Assembly (NCBI GenBank): GCA_029964075.1
Contig: CM057147.1
Location: 28,293,513-28,357,512, forward strand
Direction: 5' to 3'
Origin: Patiria pectinifera
Taxonomy: Eukaryota > Echinodermata > Asteroidea > Valvatida > Asterinidae
Length of the DNA: 64,000 nucleotides
Shown: positions 19,533 through 30,689 of the stretch, one piece after another
Layout: each line of letters begins with the position of its first letter
How positions within the stretch are numbered: position 1 is the stretch's first letter
Made by a program: the position numbers and the translations under genes
Notes under the pieces: generated by a model
What the model saw: only the letters and a program-made list of their open reading frames with translations
Database searches by the model: none
Told to the model about the DNA's origin: nothing

Positions 19533-19877
19533 CTACCTGTAATACGTCGTCGAATTTGTCTTGTATCTGTGTGACACGAGCTGAATGCTCAAATTGAAGT
19601 GCGTGTACCGGAGCTTAATTGGTTTTGCTGGGATGACTGCTGTATGTGCTGCGGGTGACATGGGTGGAAGTGACTGGTGGATGGGAGGGATTTGCCATGG
19701 TACGCTGGAGTAGTAGTTGGTGTATGTGGAACTGAGTGGATTTGCTCTTGCTCTACTCCCGAAAGGGATGTGCTGTCGTCTATGCAGAGGACATTCTCGT
19801 GCCCAATGTCCTGGTGCCTTGCAGATGTAGCAGAAATCATTTGGCAAGGCTGAGTGAAGGCAAATAAAATACAACAA
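19533..19877 (-). pseudogene. DIRS gag-like frame with zinc knuckle
   Basis: Contains CYICKAPGHWARECP, a CX2CX4HX4C nucleic-acid-binding knuckle, followed by a Pro/Ser/Thr-rich tail. Position upstream of RT on the same strand suggests the capsid/nucleocapsid ORF of the DIRS element. Its upstream part is separated by the young Ty3 insertion at 19931, so any remaining N-terminal coding sequence would lie beyond 24693; I could not recognise it there. Confidence 0.5.
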
Positions 19878-19930
19878 GCAAAACGTGTCTCATGTACAAG
19901 GGTGGGTGGGTAGGAAGCAACTATAAGTAG

Positions 19931-20095
19931 TGAAGAAAGTTATGGACTCCGATATGATAGGAACTATTCCAGGTTTATTGTACGACAAACACGAGTTCAC
20001 ATAGGAACATGTAAGCGGCCATGTTAGGAGTGATGCATGCCGGGATACATGGATTAGACTTGCTACAATGCATCGATTAGATGGGAATCGCTACA
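19931..20095 (-). repeat. 3' LTR of young Ty3/gypsy element
   Basis: 165 bp, TG...CA ends on both strands (TGTAGCGATT...CTTTCTTCA in element sense). By eye it is identical to the 5' LTR at 24524-24688. AGTAG flanks at 19926-19930. Confidence 0.9.
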
Positions 20096-20106
20096 TCCTC
20101 TCTTCT
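20096..20106 (-). promoter_or_regulatory. Polypurine tract
   Basis: In element sense AGAAGAGAGGA abuts the 3' LTR, the expected plus-strand primer. Confidence 0.7.
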
Positions 20107-20570
20107 AAGTTTAGTTTTAACATTTTGAATAAAACAGCATTATGAAATAAACATTTGTTTGATCAGTGAATTTGTAAACTGGAGTCTGGTAATTTAAAGT
20201 CTGAGTATTTCACTGATTTGAAAACACTTAATGAATATTTAAAAAACACACTGGTTATGTAAATGTACCAAGATAAACAATTACTATCCTTTCCTCTGAA
20301 AAAAACAAACAGAGGGTTAAACCAATAATATAGTAAAAAACAAAACTCAAATGCCTTGAGTACTGAGATAGACTGTCTCAGTACTCGATGTGTGTACAAG
20401 GGATTATTCTGCCCTCATCTTTGGAGTGTACAACACATAACACATGTTGAGTAGGCAAATGTAGTTACTAACAGTCCAGTAGTCGGGAACAGTCCAAAGT
20501 TATCAGCATGAAATTTGGATCAACAACACAAATCCAGTGCGGGCAAAGCAATAACAGTCACACAAAACTG
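20107..20570 (-). other. 3' untranslated region of the Ty3 element
   Basis: AT-rich, about 460 bp between the pol stop and the polypurine tract. No envelope-like or other ORF is recognisable, so the element appears to be a two-domain gag-pol retrotransposon without env. Confidence 0.6.
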
Positions 20571-23500
20571 TTAAGTGTATTTAGGATTTGGCTTCGAGAT
20601 GCGACCGGAGCGAGTGAGAACTGGCTGTGCTGGAGGTGCGTGGGGGATGGCAGGTTGAGGCAGTGGATCCTGTGGTGGTAAGTAGAAGTCAGGTGAGTGT
20701 TGTTGCTGTGGAGGTGGTTCAGGGACTGGCAATAAGTGTCTCCGATTGCGGCGGTAGAGTGTGCCTTGGGCATTGACGATGTACGATCTGGGGTTTCTGG
20801 AATGCTTTTGGACAATTCCAAGCTGGTCGTGCCCTTTGGGTGATTGTAGACGAACAACTTGCCCTGGTTTCAGTGGTCGGAGGGGCTTGGCAGATTTGTC
20901 GTATGAAGACTTCTGTTGCTGTTGCCTCTTGCGTAACTGTGCTGTGACGCGTGTGTAAATGGCGGGTTTAAGGAGTGGCGTCGGGGTAGGGATGGTTGTG
21001 CGAAGACGCCGTGACATGAGACGTTGGGAAGGTGAGCCAAGCTGGGGGTTGGTTGGGACATTGCGAATGTTCAGCAGGTTTCGGTAGAGGTCTGAACCGT
21101 CGCGTTTTGTCTTCTCGAGGAGTTGTTTGGCGCGCTTGACAGAGCTTTCTGCAAGGCCATTGGACTGGGGAAAATGGAGACTGCTGGTTGTATGCTGGAA
21201 GCCCCATGACTGTGCGAATTGTTTGAAGGCGAAGCAATCAAATTGTCGCGCGTTGTCACTGATAACGATGCGGGGGATTCCATGGATGGAAAATTGTCTC
21301 TTGAGTACCTCAATGACTGTAGAGGCACAGGTGTTGTCGAGTGAAGCGAAGTCAAACCAGCCGGAGTATGAGTCACCAAGGGCTAGGTAATCCATACCGT
21401 TCCAATGGAATAGGTCAACTCCAATGTGTTCCCATGGTAGGCTGGGTGGGGGGTAGCTTTTCAGTGGTTCTTTCTGTTGATGGGCTTTGGTAGCGTTGCA
21501 AACTGTGCATCCAGAGACGGACTGCTCGATATCAAGGCACATTGATGGCCAGTAAACTACATCTCTGGCTCTGCGTTTGGTAGCCTCGATGCCTGGGTGA
21601 CCTTCATGCAGTATTTGGATGTATTCTGCGCGTAGTGACTTGGGAATGATGGCCTTATGTCCCTTTAAGATGATACCGCGGTCGAGAACCAGTTCATCTC
21701 TGAACGCGAAGTAGGGGTGGGCCTTTGGTGGGGCATTGTTGATATGCGAAGGCCATCCGCGACTGATGACATCAGTGAGCTGTTGCATGGCAGAGTCACA
21801 GGCAGTTGCTTTCTTGAGCTGTTCAAGTCGCATGTCAGAGATTGGCAGGAGGGTCATGACTTGCAGGTCATCATTTTCAGTACCGGTCGTTGTCAAGGGT
21901 GCACGTGACAAAGTGTCGGCAAGGAACAATTCTTTTCCTTTCTTGTACACGAGGGTGATGTTATACCTCTGTAGCCGGAGAAGCATGCGTTGAAGCCGCG
22001 CAGGGGCACTCAGCAGAGGCTTTTTGACGATGGTGACCAATGGTTGGTGGTCAGTTTCGACTATGATGTCTTTACCGTATATGTAGTCGTGGAACTTTGT
22101 GCAGGCAAACACAACTGCAAGCAGTTCTTTTTCAATCTGTGCGTAGCGTTGTTCAGTGTCACTCATGGTACGTGAAGCATACGCGACAGGGGCACCCTCT
22201 TGTAGGCAGGCTGCGCCAAGGCCAAACTTGGAGGCATCGCAGGTCAACGTGACTGGCTTGCGGACATCAAAGTACGTGAGTGTCGGCGCATTAGCAATCT
22301 TGTCCTTGATCGCTAGAAATGCGGCATTGTGTTGCTCTAGCCAGCACCAGTGGATGTCACTATGTGTGAGCTCGCGTAGTGGGGCTGTTAAGTCGCTCAA
22401 GTTGGGTACAAACTTGGCCAGGTATGTCACCATGCCAAGGAAGCGTTGTAGGGCAGTAACGTCGTTGGGTGGAGGCATGTCGGTGATAGCACTGACTTTA
22501 GCTGGGTCAGGCTGAAGTCCATTGGCGGTGAAGACGTGACCGACATATGAGACTTGTTCAAGACCGAAGCGGCACTTTGTGGGGTTGAGGCGCATGTTGA
22601 TTTTGCGTATCCGATCAAGGACAGTTTTGAGGTTTCGATCATGTTCCTCTTTAGTGCGTCCACCAACTAGTATGTCATCTACGATGATGGAGCATGGCAG
22701 ATCGGCGAATATCTGCTCCATGGTTCTCTGGTACACATCGGAGGCAGAACAGAGGCCGTAAGGCATGCGAAGATAGCGGTATCTGCCATATGGCGTGCTG
22801 AATGTAGTCAGCAGTGATGATTCGTAATCCAAGGGGATCTGCCAGAACGAGCATTTAGCATCAAGCACTGAGAAAACTGTCGCACCATCCATCTTGGCAG
22901 TGACTTCCTCTACTGTTCGGGTAGGGTGGTGTGGGCGTTTCAGTGCTCCGTTAAGGTCGCGAGGGTCGATGCATAAGCGGATTTCTTCGCTGTTTTTCTT
23001 ATGAGTCGCGACCATGGAGGAAACCCAGTCTGTCGGTTCGGAGACTGGAGTGATCACGCCTAGGGTAGTCATCCGCTGCAGTTCGGACTTGACCTTGTCT
23101 TGCATTGCAGCAGGGATGCGACGTGGGGGTCGGACAACCGGCGTAGCATTGGGGTCTATGGTCATGGTGTAGATGACTGGTAGTGACCCGAGCGAGCTGT
23201 CAAACAGGTCTTCGTAGTCTTTGAAGACTTGAGGCGATGTGGTGTCATTGGAGACATGGTAAACCAAGTTATTGACAGACAGCAGGCCTAGACGGAGGCA
23301 ATCGGTTAAGCCGAGGATAGCTTTCACTTGTGTGTCAACAATGTGAAAGTCAATATTGTGGTCAGTCAGCGATGAGTCAATGCGACATGGCAGTGTAGCT
23401 AGTCCAACTGTGTGGAGCTCGGTTCCTCCATAAGCGATGAGCTTGGTTGACTTTGAATTATCAATGGACTTAGGTGGTGCGATGACGTTGTAAACATTCA

Positions 23501-24485
23501 TGGGCAGGACGTTACAACGTGCACCAGTGTCAAGTTGGACAGGAACGTGTGTGTTATTCACCACAAGCGTAGCGTGGATGTCATGTTTCAAGTTCAAGTT
23601 GGTGTTGTCCACGGCTCGAACGTAAAATAATTCTTGCTCATCCATGGCAGGTTCATCTTCCTCCGAGTATGAATCGGGTTTTACTGTGTAGACGTGGCGG
23701 CTGCTTCTGCAGTGATCAGCATAGTGATTCTTTTTGTTACATTTGTGGCAAGTCTTGCCATAGGCCGGGCATTCGCACCTCTTGTGAAAAGTTCCACAAT
23801 TTCCACAAGGTTTTCTGGGCTTTTGCTGCTGTGTAGAACTACTGCGTGCAGATGTCTGCCGTTGATTTGACCATGTTGGTCTGTTTGGGCGTTGAGCTTG
23901 TTTCTTTTTGAAAGCGTTGACAGTGGTATTTGATTCAGCCATTGTGCTGGTAGAGGCTGACAACATCTTTGCCTGATCACCTGCGAGCTGCATTGATTGT
24001 GCAAGTTCCACTGTGCGCTTGAGGTCAAGTTTGTCCTCTGGTTGGGCAAGCAGGGATTTCTGGATGCGTTCATTCTGCACGCCACACACAAGTCTGTCTC
24101 TCAGCATTTCATCAAGGTTTTGGCCAAACTTGCAGTCACTGGCCAGTGCACGTAGCGCTGCTAAATATTCGGCGATTGATTCACCAGATCGCCGACAGCG
24201 GCTGTTGAATTGAAAACGAGCAATGATGCTCGACTTTGTGGGTTTGAAATGCTTCTCAAGTCTGTCCACTAGTTCTTGATATGTAGCTTCGTTTGGTTTC
24301 TTAGGGGCAAGAAGATCGCTAATCAGCTTATATGTTTGTGAACCAACGACAGAGTTGAGTATGGCCCTTTTGCGTGCTGCGTCGGAGATATTGTTCGCCG
24401 CGAAATATTCGCCGAGACGATCAGTGTACATTTCCCATGTCTCTTTCTTTTCACAAAACTCTCCAATATTGCCGAAAGTAGCCAT
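20571..24485 (-). CDS. gag-pol: Ty3/gypsy gag-pol polyprotein, intact
   Basis: A single 1304-residue frame. Gag about 1-215; two cysteine knuckles (CGNC...CECP 227-239 and CHKCNKKNHYADHC 246-259); aspartic protease LDTGA 318-322; RT with MPYGLCSA (574-581) and catalytic VDD (602-604); RNase H with TCDAS (748-752), EKELLAV and ETDHQ (810-814); integrase HHCC (His960, His963, Cys993, Cys996) and D,D35E (Asp1024, Asp1077, Glu1113); a C-terminal GTLYRRNRRHL and proline-rich tail ending TRSGRISKP. All catalytic residues are present and no stop or shift is seen. Gag and pol share one frame, as in several Ty3 lineages. Probably competent for retrotransposition. Confidence 0.95.
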   Translation of the reverse strand: MATFGNIGEFCEKKETWEMYTDRLGEYFAANNISDAARKRAILNSVVGSQTYKLISDLLAPKKPNEATYQELVDRLEKHFKPTKSSIIARFQFNSRCRRSGESIAEYLAALRALASDCKFGQNLDEMLRDRLVCGVQNERIQKSLLAQPEDKLDLKRTVELAQSMQLAGDQAKMLSASTSTMAESNTTVNAFKKKQAQRPNRPTWSNQRQTSARSSSTQQQKPRKPCGNCGTFHKRCECPAYGKTCHKCNKKNHYADHCRSSRHVYTVKPDSYSEEDEPAMDEQELFYVRAVDNTNLNLKHDIHATLVVNNTHVPVQLDTGARCNVLPMNVYNVIAPPKSIDNSKSTKLIAYGGTELHTVGLATLPCRIDSSLTDHNIDFHIVDTQVKAILGLTDCLRLGLLSVNNLVYHVSNDTTSPQVFKDYEDLFDSSLGSLPVIYTMTIDPNATPVVRPPRRIPAAMQDKVKSELQRMTTLGVITPVSEPTDWVSSMVATHKKNSEEIRLCIDPRDLNGALKRPHHPTRTVEEVTAKMDGATVFSVLDAKCSFWQIPLDYESSLLTTFSTPYGRYRYLRMPYGLCSASDVYQRTMEQIFADLPCSIIVDDILVGGRTKEEHDRNLKTVLDRIRKINMRLNPTKCRFGLEQVSYVGHVFTANGLQPDPAKVSAITDMPPPNDVTALQRFLGMVTYLAKFVPNLSDLTAPLRELTHSDIHWCWLEQHNAAFLAIKDKIANAPTLTYFDVRKPVTLTCDASKFGLGAACLQEGAPVAYASRTMSDTEQRYAQIEKELLAVVFACTKFHDYIYGKDIIVETDHQPLVTIVKKPLLSAPARLQRMLLRLQRYNITLVYKKGKELFLADTLSRAPLTTTGTENDDLQVMTLLPISDMRLEQLKKATACDSAMQQLTDVISRGWPSHINNAPPKAHPYFAFRDELVLDRGIILKGHKAIIPKSLRAEYIQILHEGHPGIEATKRRARDVVYWPSMCLDIEQSVSGCTVCNATKAHQQKEPLKSYPPPSLPWEHIGVDLFHWNGMDYLALGDSYSGWFDFASLDNTCASTVIEVLKRQFSIHGIPRIVISDNARQFDCFAFKQFAQSWGFQHTTSSLHFPQSNGLAESSVKRAKQLLEKTKRDGSDLYRNLLNIRNVPTNPQLGSPSQRLMSRRLRTTIPTPTPLLKPAIYTRVTAQLRKRQQQQKSSYDKSAKPLRPLKPGQVVRLQSPKGHDQLGIVQKHSRNPRSYIVNAQGTLYRRNRRHLLPVPEPPPQQQHSPDFYLPPQDPLPQPAIPHAPPAQPVLTRSGRISKPNPKYT

Positions 24486-24514
24486 GATGTACTAAGAAAC
24501 GAATCCCGTACTTA

Positions 24515-24523
24515 CTGACACCA
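24515..24523 (-). promoter_or_regulatory. Primer binding site
   Basis: TGGTGTCAG directly follows the 5' LTR in element sense, matching a leucine-type tRNA 3' end; the same core is found in the old element at 517. Confidence 0.75.
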
Positions 24524-24688
24524 TGAAGAAAGTTATGGACTCCGATATGATAGGAACTATTCCAGGTTTATTGTACGACAAACACGAGTTCACATAGGAA
24601 CATGTAAGCGGCCATGTTAGGAGTGATGCATGCCGGGATACATGGATTAGACTTGCTACAATGCATCGATTAGATGGGAATCGCTACA
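24524..24688 (-). repeat. 5' LTR of young Ty3/gypsy element
   Basis: 165 bp, apparently identical to the 3' LTR. It should carry the promoter and start of the genomic RNA. AGTAG at 24689-24693 repeats the left flank, giving a clean 5-bp TSD and defining the element as 19931-24688 (4758 bp). Confidence 0.9.
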
Positions 24689-24693
24689 AGTAG

Positions 24694-25137
24694 AACAGTT
24701 GCATTGTGTACTCGGCAGTGAGCTAACCTGAAGTGGCATATACGGGTGTGTCACATAACCAGGAGATTTATGCTTCATTGCTTTTCTGTAAAACACATAG
24801 ACCCGAGTATGCGTGTCTACTTTGCATAATTACGTAAAACTACAATTGCCATTCCCACTCCTATGGTCAAGGGAGAAAAACCCCATAGTCAAACGCTGGT
24901 CAAAATGACCAACACGTCATCGCAAAACTTCTGGATCCTGGCTCTCTGCTAGCGTTATGAATGCGCGCGGCTATTGGTTACCAGCGAAGCAACCAACCCC
25001 AGTAGGCTGGTTCCAAATAGTCGACTAGCGTAGTCAACCACCGTCGACTAGACAGAGTTCGGGCAAACGTTAGTTAACCATCGGTCAACTTTAGTCCTTG
25101 TGCGAACTTGGCCCTTGTTTACCAGCGCTAAGCAATG
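24694..25137. other. No gene; flank between Ty3 insertion and satellite element
   Basis: Contains several short GTCGACTA and AGTTAACC/GGTTAACT-like words around 25018-25090. It may include the remaining 5' end of the DIRS element but nothing decisive is visible. Confidence 0.4.
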
Positions 25138-25159
25138 GTCGGGTACGGAAGCTTGAATT

Positions 25160-25762
25160 GCCTTCCGCGATACCGCGTTACCGCGATAAATTATCGCAGA
25201 AATCAGGAATTCAAAGAGTCCCTCCGCGATACCGCGTTACTGTGATAATTTATCACAGAAATCCGGAATTCAAAGATAATTCCTTCCGCGATACCGCGTT
25301 ACTGTAATAATTTATCACAGAAATCTGGAATTCAAAGATAATTCCTTCCGCGATACCGCGTTACTGTGATAATTTATCACAGAAATCCGGAATTCAAAGA
25401 TAATTCCTTCCTCGATACCGCGTTACCCTGATAATTTATCACAGAAATCCGGAATTCAAAGATAATTCCTTCCTCGATACCGCGTTACCGTGATAATTTA
25501 TCACAGAAATCCTGAATTCAGAGATAATTCCTTCCTCGATACCGCGTTACCGTGATAATTTATCACAGAAATCCTGAATTCAGAGATAATTCCTTCCTCG
25601 ATACCGCGTTACCGTGATAATTTATCACAGAAATCCGGAATTCAGAAGTACCTTTTCCACGATACCGCGTTACCGCGATAATTTATCACAGAAATCCGGA
25701 ATTCAAAGATAATTCCTTCCGCGATACCGCGTTACTGTGATAATTTATCACGTGACACCGCG
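25160..25762. repeat. 62-bp minisatellite array, about ten units
   Basis: Unit: CTTCCGCGATACCGCGTTAC, then TGTGATAATTTATCACAG and AAATCCGGAATTCAAAGATA. Each unit holds two palindromes (GATACCGCG-type and GTGATAATTTATCAC). Unit-to-unit differences are small. Confidence 0.95.
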
Positions 25763-25804
25763 CACTCATCGATTGTAAAGAGGAGAGACATATGAATTTA
25801 AAGC

Positions 25805-25985
25805 TTCCGTATACGTGATAAATTATCGCAGTAACGCGGTATCGAGGAATAGGTATCTCTGATTTCTGGATTTCTGTGATGAATTATCACAGTAATGCGG
25901 TATCGCGGAAGGAATTATCTTTGAATTCCGGATTTCTGTGATAAATTATCGCAGTAACGCGGTATCGAGGAATAGGTATCTCGAG
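25805..25985. repeat. Inverted units of the 62-bp minisatellite
   Basis: About three units in the opposite orientation (ATTATCGCAGTAACGCGG, GGTATCGAGGAATAGGTATC). They face the array at 25160-25762 across a 40-bp spacer and thus form a large imperfect hairpin. Confidence 0.9.
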
Positions 25986-25987
25986 GA

Positions 25988-27435
25988 ATGTACCCCACAT
26001 AGTTTTATAAATTTGAATTTTTATTGCATAATCCATTATCCATCTCTTGGGAAGATCAAATTTTGGAGGGGCCGATTCGGTCCACTAATTAGCTGTTAAT
26101 TAAGGCCCTATCGAGGAGTCTCCATTTTCCACTCTAAAAGTGCACAAAACTGAATGCTGCTGACCTATAACACCCCTTTAAAACAAAATGAACCCCACAT
26201 AATTTTATAAATTTGAATTTTTATTGCATAATCCATTTCATCCATCTACTGGGAAGATCAAATTTTGGAGGGGGCTAATTCGGTCCACTAATTAGCTGTT
26301 AATTAAGGCCCTATCGAGGAGTCTCCATTTTCCACTCTAAAAGTGCACAAAACTGAATGCTGCTGACCTATAACACCCCTTTAAAACAAAATGAACCCCA
26401 CATAGTTTTATAAATTTGAATTTTTATTGCATAATCCATTTCATCCATCTATTGGGAAGATCAAATTTTGGAGGGGGCTAATTCGGTCCACTAATTAGCT
26501 GTTAATTAAGACCCTAATCACGAGTCTCCATTTTCCACTCTAAAGGTGCACAAAAGGGAATGCTGCTGACCTATAACACCCCTTTAAAACAAAATGTACC
26601 CCACATAGTTTGATAAATTTGAATTTTTGTTGCATAATCCATTTCATCCGTCTACTGGGAAGATTAAGTTTTGGAGGGGGCCAATTCGGTCCACTAATTA
26701 GCTGTTAATTAAGGCCCTATCGAGGAGTCTTCAATTTCCACTCTAAAAGTGCACAAAACTGAATGCCGCTGACCTATAACACCCATTTTAAACAAAATGT
26801 ACCACACATAGTTTTATAAATTTGAATTTTTATTGCATAATCCAGTTCATCCATCTCTTGGGAAGATCAAATTTTGGAGGGGGCCGATTCGGACCACTAA
26901 TTAGCTGTTAATTAAGGCCCTTATGAGGAGTCTCCATTTTCCACTCTAAAAGTGCACAAAAAGGAATGCTGCTGACCTATAACACCCCAAAATGTACCAC
27001 ATATAGTTTTATAAATTTGAATTTTTATTGCATAATCCATTTCATCCATCTACTGGGAAGATCAAATTTTGGAGGGGGCCAATTCGGTCCAATATCTAGC
27101 TGTTAATTAAGGCCCTAATGAGGAGTCTTCAATTTCCACTCTAAAAGTGCACAAAACTGAATGCCGCTGACCTATAACACCCCTTTAAAACAAAATGTAC
27201 CACACATAGTTTTATAAATTTGAATTCTTATTGCATAATCCAGTTCATCCATCTCTTGGGAAGATCAAATTTTGGAGGGGCCGATTCGGCCCACTAATTA
27301 GCTGTTAATTTAGGCCCTTATGAGGAGTCTCCATTTTCCACTCTAAAAGTGCACAAAAGGGAATGCTGCTGACCTATAACACCCCTTTAAAACAAAATGT
27401 ACCCCACATAGTTTTATAAATTTGAATTTTTATTG
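25988..27435. repeat. 202-bp satellite, seven monomers
   Basis: Each monomer begins about CCCCACATAGTTTTATAAAT and contains GGAGGGGGCCAATTCGGTCC, ACTAATTAGCTGTTAATTAA and GACCTATAACACCCCTTT. Starts fall near 25990, 26192, 26394, 26597, 26800, 26995, 27198 and 27400. The same satellite is at 31260-32826. Confidence 0.95.
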
Positions 27436-27621
27436 ATTATCACAGTAACGCGGTATCGCAGAAGGATTTATATTTGAATTCCTGATTTCTGCGATACATT
27501 ATCACGGTAACGCGGTATCGCGGAAGGCAATTCAAGCTTCCGTAGTCGGGTGCGTTTCCTCCACCATTATTTTCCATGTTGAATATGTATACCAGACAAC
27601 TGTTACATGTTAATATACAAG

Positions 27622-27651
27622 CGGGATGCCGCGCTTCGCGCGGCACCCGCT
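27622..27651. repeat. GC-rich hairpin
   Basis: GCGGG, a one-base bulge, TGCCGCGC then TTC and the complement GCGCGGCA, CCCGC. A strong stem-loop in otherwise AT-rich DNA; function unknown. Confidence 0.7.
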
Positions 27652-30500
27652 AGATGGGTGGAGTTGACTGTTTCGTAATAATTACAGTATACAATGAAAT
27701 CTCGATAATTTAAACTCTAATAACTCCAAACAACTGTTAAGTTAAATAAAGAATCAGACCATCTGCTGCACGCGAGCCTATTTGGATTCGCCATCAGTCT
27801 CGCCTAAGTTGTATTTGCGTGCACATAACGTTTCCTGCGGAGATTGTGCGAGGGTCCAGGACATATTGTCAATATAGGGGAAGGGGCTAGCTAGGGTGAA
27901 GGGTGCTAGTTGGAACGCCCAATTTCCGTAAAACCCGTCAACCATGTCACCAATATTTCCGGGGATGGGGAGAAATATTTCCAGGGATGGGGAGAAATGG
28001 TTTATGTTACAGAAGGGAGATGGTGATATTGAAATCGCTGATATTGTGGAGGTTTATGTTTGTGCTGGGATTCATACCGTTTAAATGTTGTTTGAAATTG
28101 CGCGCCGATTAGGAAGGTCTTGCTGTCAACAGTTGAATGAAATTAAGTATTTATTGCCGACCGATTGTCTCATGCGATGTCTCATTATATAAAGCTCATA
28201 AATAATGTTGTGCTAGAATATTGTCCAGTCAATTTGAACATTGATTTTTCAAGGTGCCAAACCATTAAGGACGTATACACCAACTGTACAAATAGGTAAT
28301 TTAGACGAAACGCGGTTTGATCTTGGCCTATACAAAATCGTATCCATCGTTCTCACTACAGAGGAGAGGAGGGGGCAGCCAGTGGGGGTGGGGTTGGATA
28401 TTGTGTGGGCGTCGCCAGGATTTTTCTAGAGGGGGCAAAACATATTTTGGCCCAAAATTCCTGGTTTTCTCAACACATTCTCGATTTATCAGTTTTAGAG
28501 GGGGGCAGGGACATTTTGCACCCCAACCCAAACCCATTAAATTCACACCACTATGACTTTGCGCCTCTTTTTATTATTGTTTTTTTGCTTTTCGGGAGTG
28601 CCCCTCCTCGAGACGCCCATGCCTATTTATGTTACACCTGTGAATGGTCACATATTATATTTCCGGGAAGTGGGCAACAATTTATATTTGTTATGGTGAA
28701 GGGGGTGTTTCTTATTAAAGTAGAAGTTAATGTCATTATAGCAGTTGGTGTTTTTATTATGGTGGTGGGGTTGTACAGCAAAGTACTGTAACACGTTCAT
28801 TTGCAGAAGAGAGTAAAACTAAAAGAAAGGACATATTGGAGCACTTCATAATTATGTCAAGCACCACATGTTAAATGTATTTATTACAAAACTGTGAAAA
28901 TGAAATCAGGTATACAATCAGAATTTTTTTAGTAATAATGTATTTGCAGCATTCATTACTGTACAGGGTAGTACTTCGACAAAACTCAGGGGATATAATT
29001 GTTGTCAGTTTTCGGAGCAATTTTCGCAAGGGACGTCGGTCCAGGCTTGTTTACCATAGGCACAAACATTCCATGAAAGACTTTCAAGCAAGACGGCCAA
29101 AGGTTATTGTGCAATTGCATTTTTTTTGTTAAAAGCTGTAATCATAAATAATGACAGTGGCATTGTAAGTTACAGGACAACATTTTTGTAATGAGTGTTG
29201 GTGAAAACTCATGAGAAATGGAGGGGTATGCGAGTATGAATATTTTGTTGTGAAATTTTAAGAGTGATTATGTAACTCGGTAATCAAAGACATTGTTTTG
29301 TTATCAAATAAGTCTGCTTGGCCAGTAATTATCGGGTAATCATTCCATCATTATTCTTGGGTACAACTAAGCCAAGGATATAATTTAAAAAAAGGATGGA
29401 CATAAAACAGCAGAAAAGAGTGATTTTTTTTGCACTATTTCATGACTTCTAAAAATGAAATTATGGCTAGAAGGAAAATGTGTTTTGAATGGGTAAAGAG
29501 AAAAACCAGGAATCTTGCAGTTGAACTGGAAAGAATAGGTGTGTCACGTCTTCGTCTTGAGTTGAGATTCTTGCTTTGGGAACTGGTTGAAGCATGCACT
29601 GGAGCATGCTTGGAGCATGGTTGGAGCTGGTCATGTGATGTGGGTGTCATCGAGAGTCCTGTGTAAAGGAGTTAGAAAGAAAAGAATAACGACTAAGGTG
29701 AAGAAAACTTGTAAACAAAAATACATCGGCTAACAATAGCTCTTTATCCTGCTTGGGTTCATGTCTGTTGTCGAGTCATTTGATTTTCTGCCAGAGTGTA
29801 TTCTCTAATATCCACTATTCTAACTGTGTTGGTTTCAGGTTGTAGTCTGTGCCTGTATTTTTTTTGTTTTTGGCCTGAGGTTTAAACTTGATCACGTCTT
29901 TAATTTTGATTTGAGGGTTTCTTTATTATTTAAGTTGGTTATTGGTCTTTGATTTGCAGTAAATTAATTTTGTTTTGCCTATGACTTATGAGTATGAAAG
30001 TCATTTCTTTAAAGGAAGTTTTACGTATGATTTGCCGTGTTCTAAGATGACCACAAAGATTTAGTGTGCATAATTTGTATGGAATGAATGTACATTTCAT
30101 GGCCTATATACAAATGCAGCAGGTTTTTTTTCTAGCTAGTAGTAGGCCTATAGGCCTAGCTGCCTAGGCCTAAAACAAACTAAAGCAAAATCCAAAAATA
30201 AACTACAAACAAAGCCCAATTGTGAAATCAAGAGTTGGCAAAGTTCTACAAACATGTTCGGGTACATGTTCCAAGTGAGGCCTGTATTTACGGAGGTCAT
30301 GCAGTAAATTGGCAACATTAAGCCTAGTAAGTTAACCCACGCCACGGCCAAACTCTCGATGTGGAGGCCTCCCCCCGTACGTACAACCCTCCCTGTACAA
30401 CCCTCCCCGTACTCACAAACTGAAACTCACAGTCACACTTTTCACAAACAACAATGCTTGTCATTGCCAGTGGCGTTCGAAAGAATACCACTTTTCACAA
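27652..30500. other. No gene recognised; one MITE-like segment
   Basis: No supported ORF. At 28407-28620 GGGCGTCGCC and GAGACGCCCA face each other around G-rich and C-rich halves (GAGGGGGCA, GAGGGGGGCAGGG), resembling a small terminal-inverted-repeat element, but no target duplication was found. Short frames such as 29430-29666 have no domain I recognise. Confidence 0.4.
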
Positions 30501-30542
30501 ACAACAATACATATCATAAGTGAGACTTACCGTTCAAAGAGA

Positions 30543-30664
30543 AAACTGGAGCAAGGAACAGATATACATCAACCATGTCAACAACGCTGCGCTGAAGAAA
30601 TGTAAACTGGAGCAAGGAACAGATATACATCAACCATGTCAACAACGCTGTGCTGAAGAAATGT
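30543..30664. repeat. 61-bp tandem duplication
   Basis: AAACTGGAGCAAGGAACAGA and the following bases to 30603 repeat at 30604-30664 with a single visible C-to-T difference. The 61-bp period is not a multiple of three, so any frame across it shifts. Confidence 0.9.
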
Positions 30665-30689
30665 GGGGCATGCAAGTTGCATGCGCTGC

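Larger units (their letters stand above)
25144..27544. mobile_element. Satellite-armed inverted-repeat element, 6-bp TSD
   Basis: Ends are inverted: TACGGAAGCTTGAATTGCC then CTTCCGCGATACCGCGTTAC, matched by the complement at the right end (TIR about 80 bp). GTCGGG flanks it at 25138-25143 and 27545-27550. The arms are minisatellites of the TIR motif itself and the centre is a 202-bp satellite. No ORF of significance. Minisatellite-containing TIRs recall Rehavkus-type Mutator relatives, but a 6-bp TSD does not fit their usual 9, so the superfamily is open. Confidence 0.7.

Noticed and set aside
25160-25762. CRISPR-like regular array
   Set aside because: Units are contiguous 62-bp tandem repeats without unique spacers, in a eukaryotic transposon-like context.
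28405-28791. 128-residue frame
   Set aside because: Begins in a G-rich inverted-repeat segment, has no domain and an unlikely composition; hydrophobic end is T-rich DNA.
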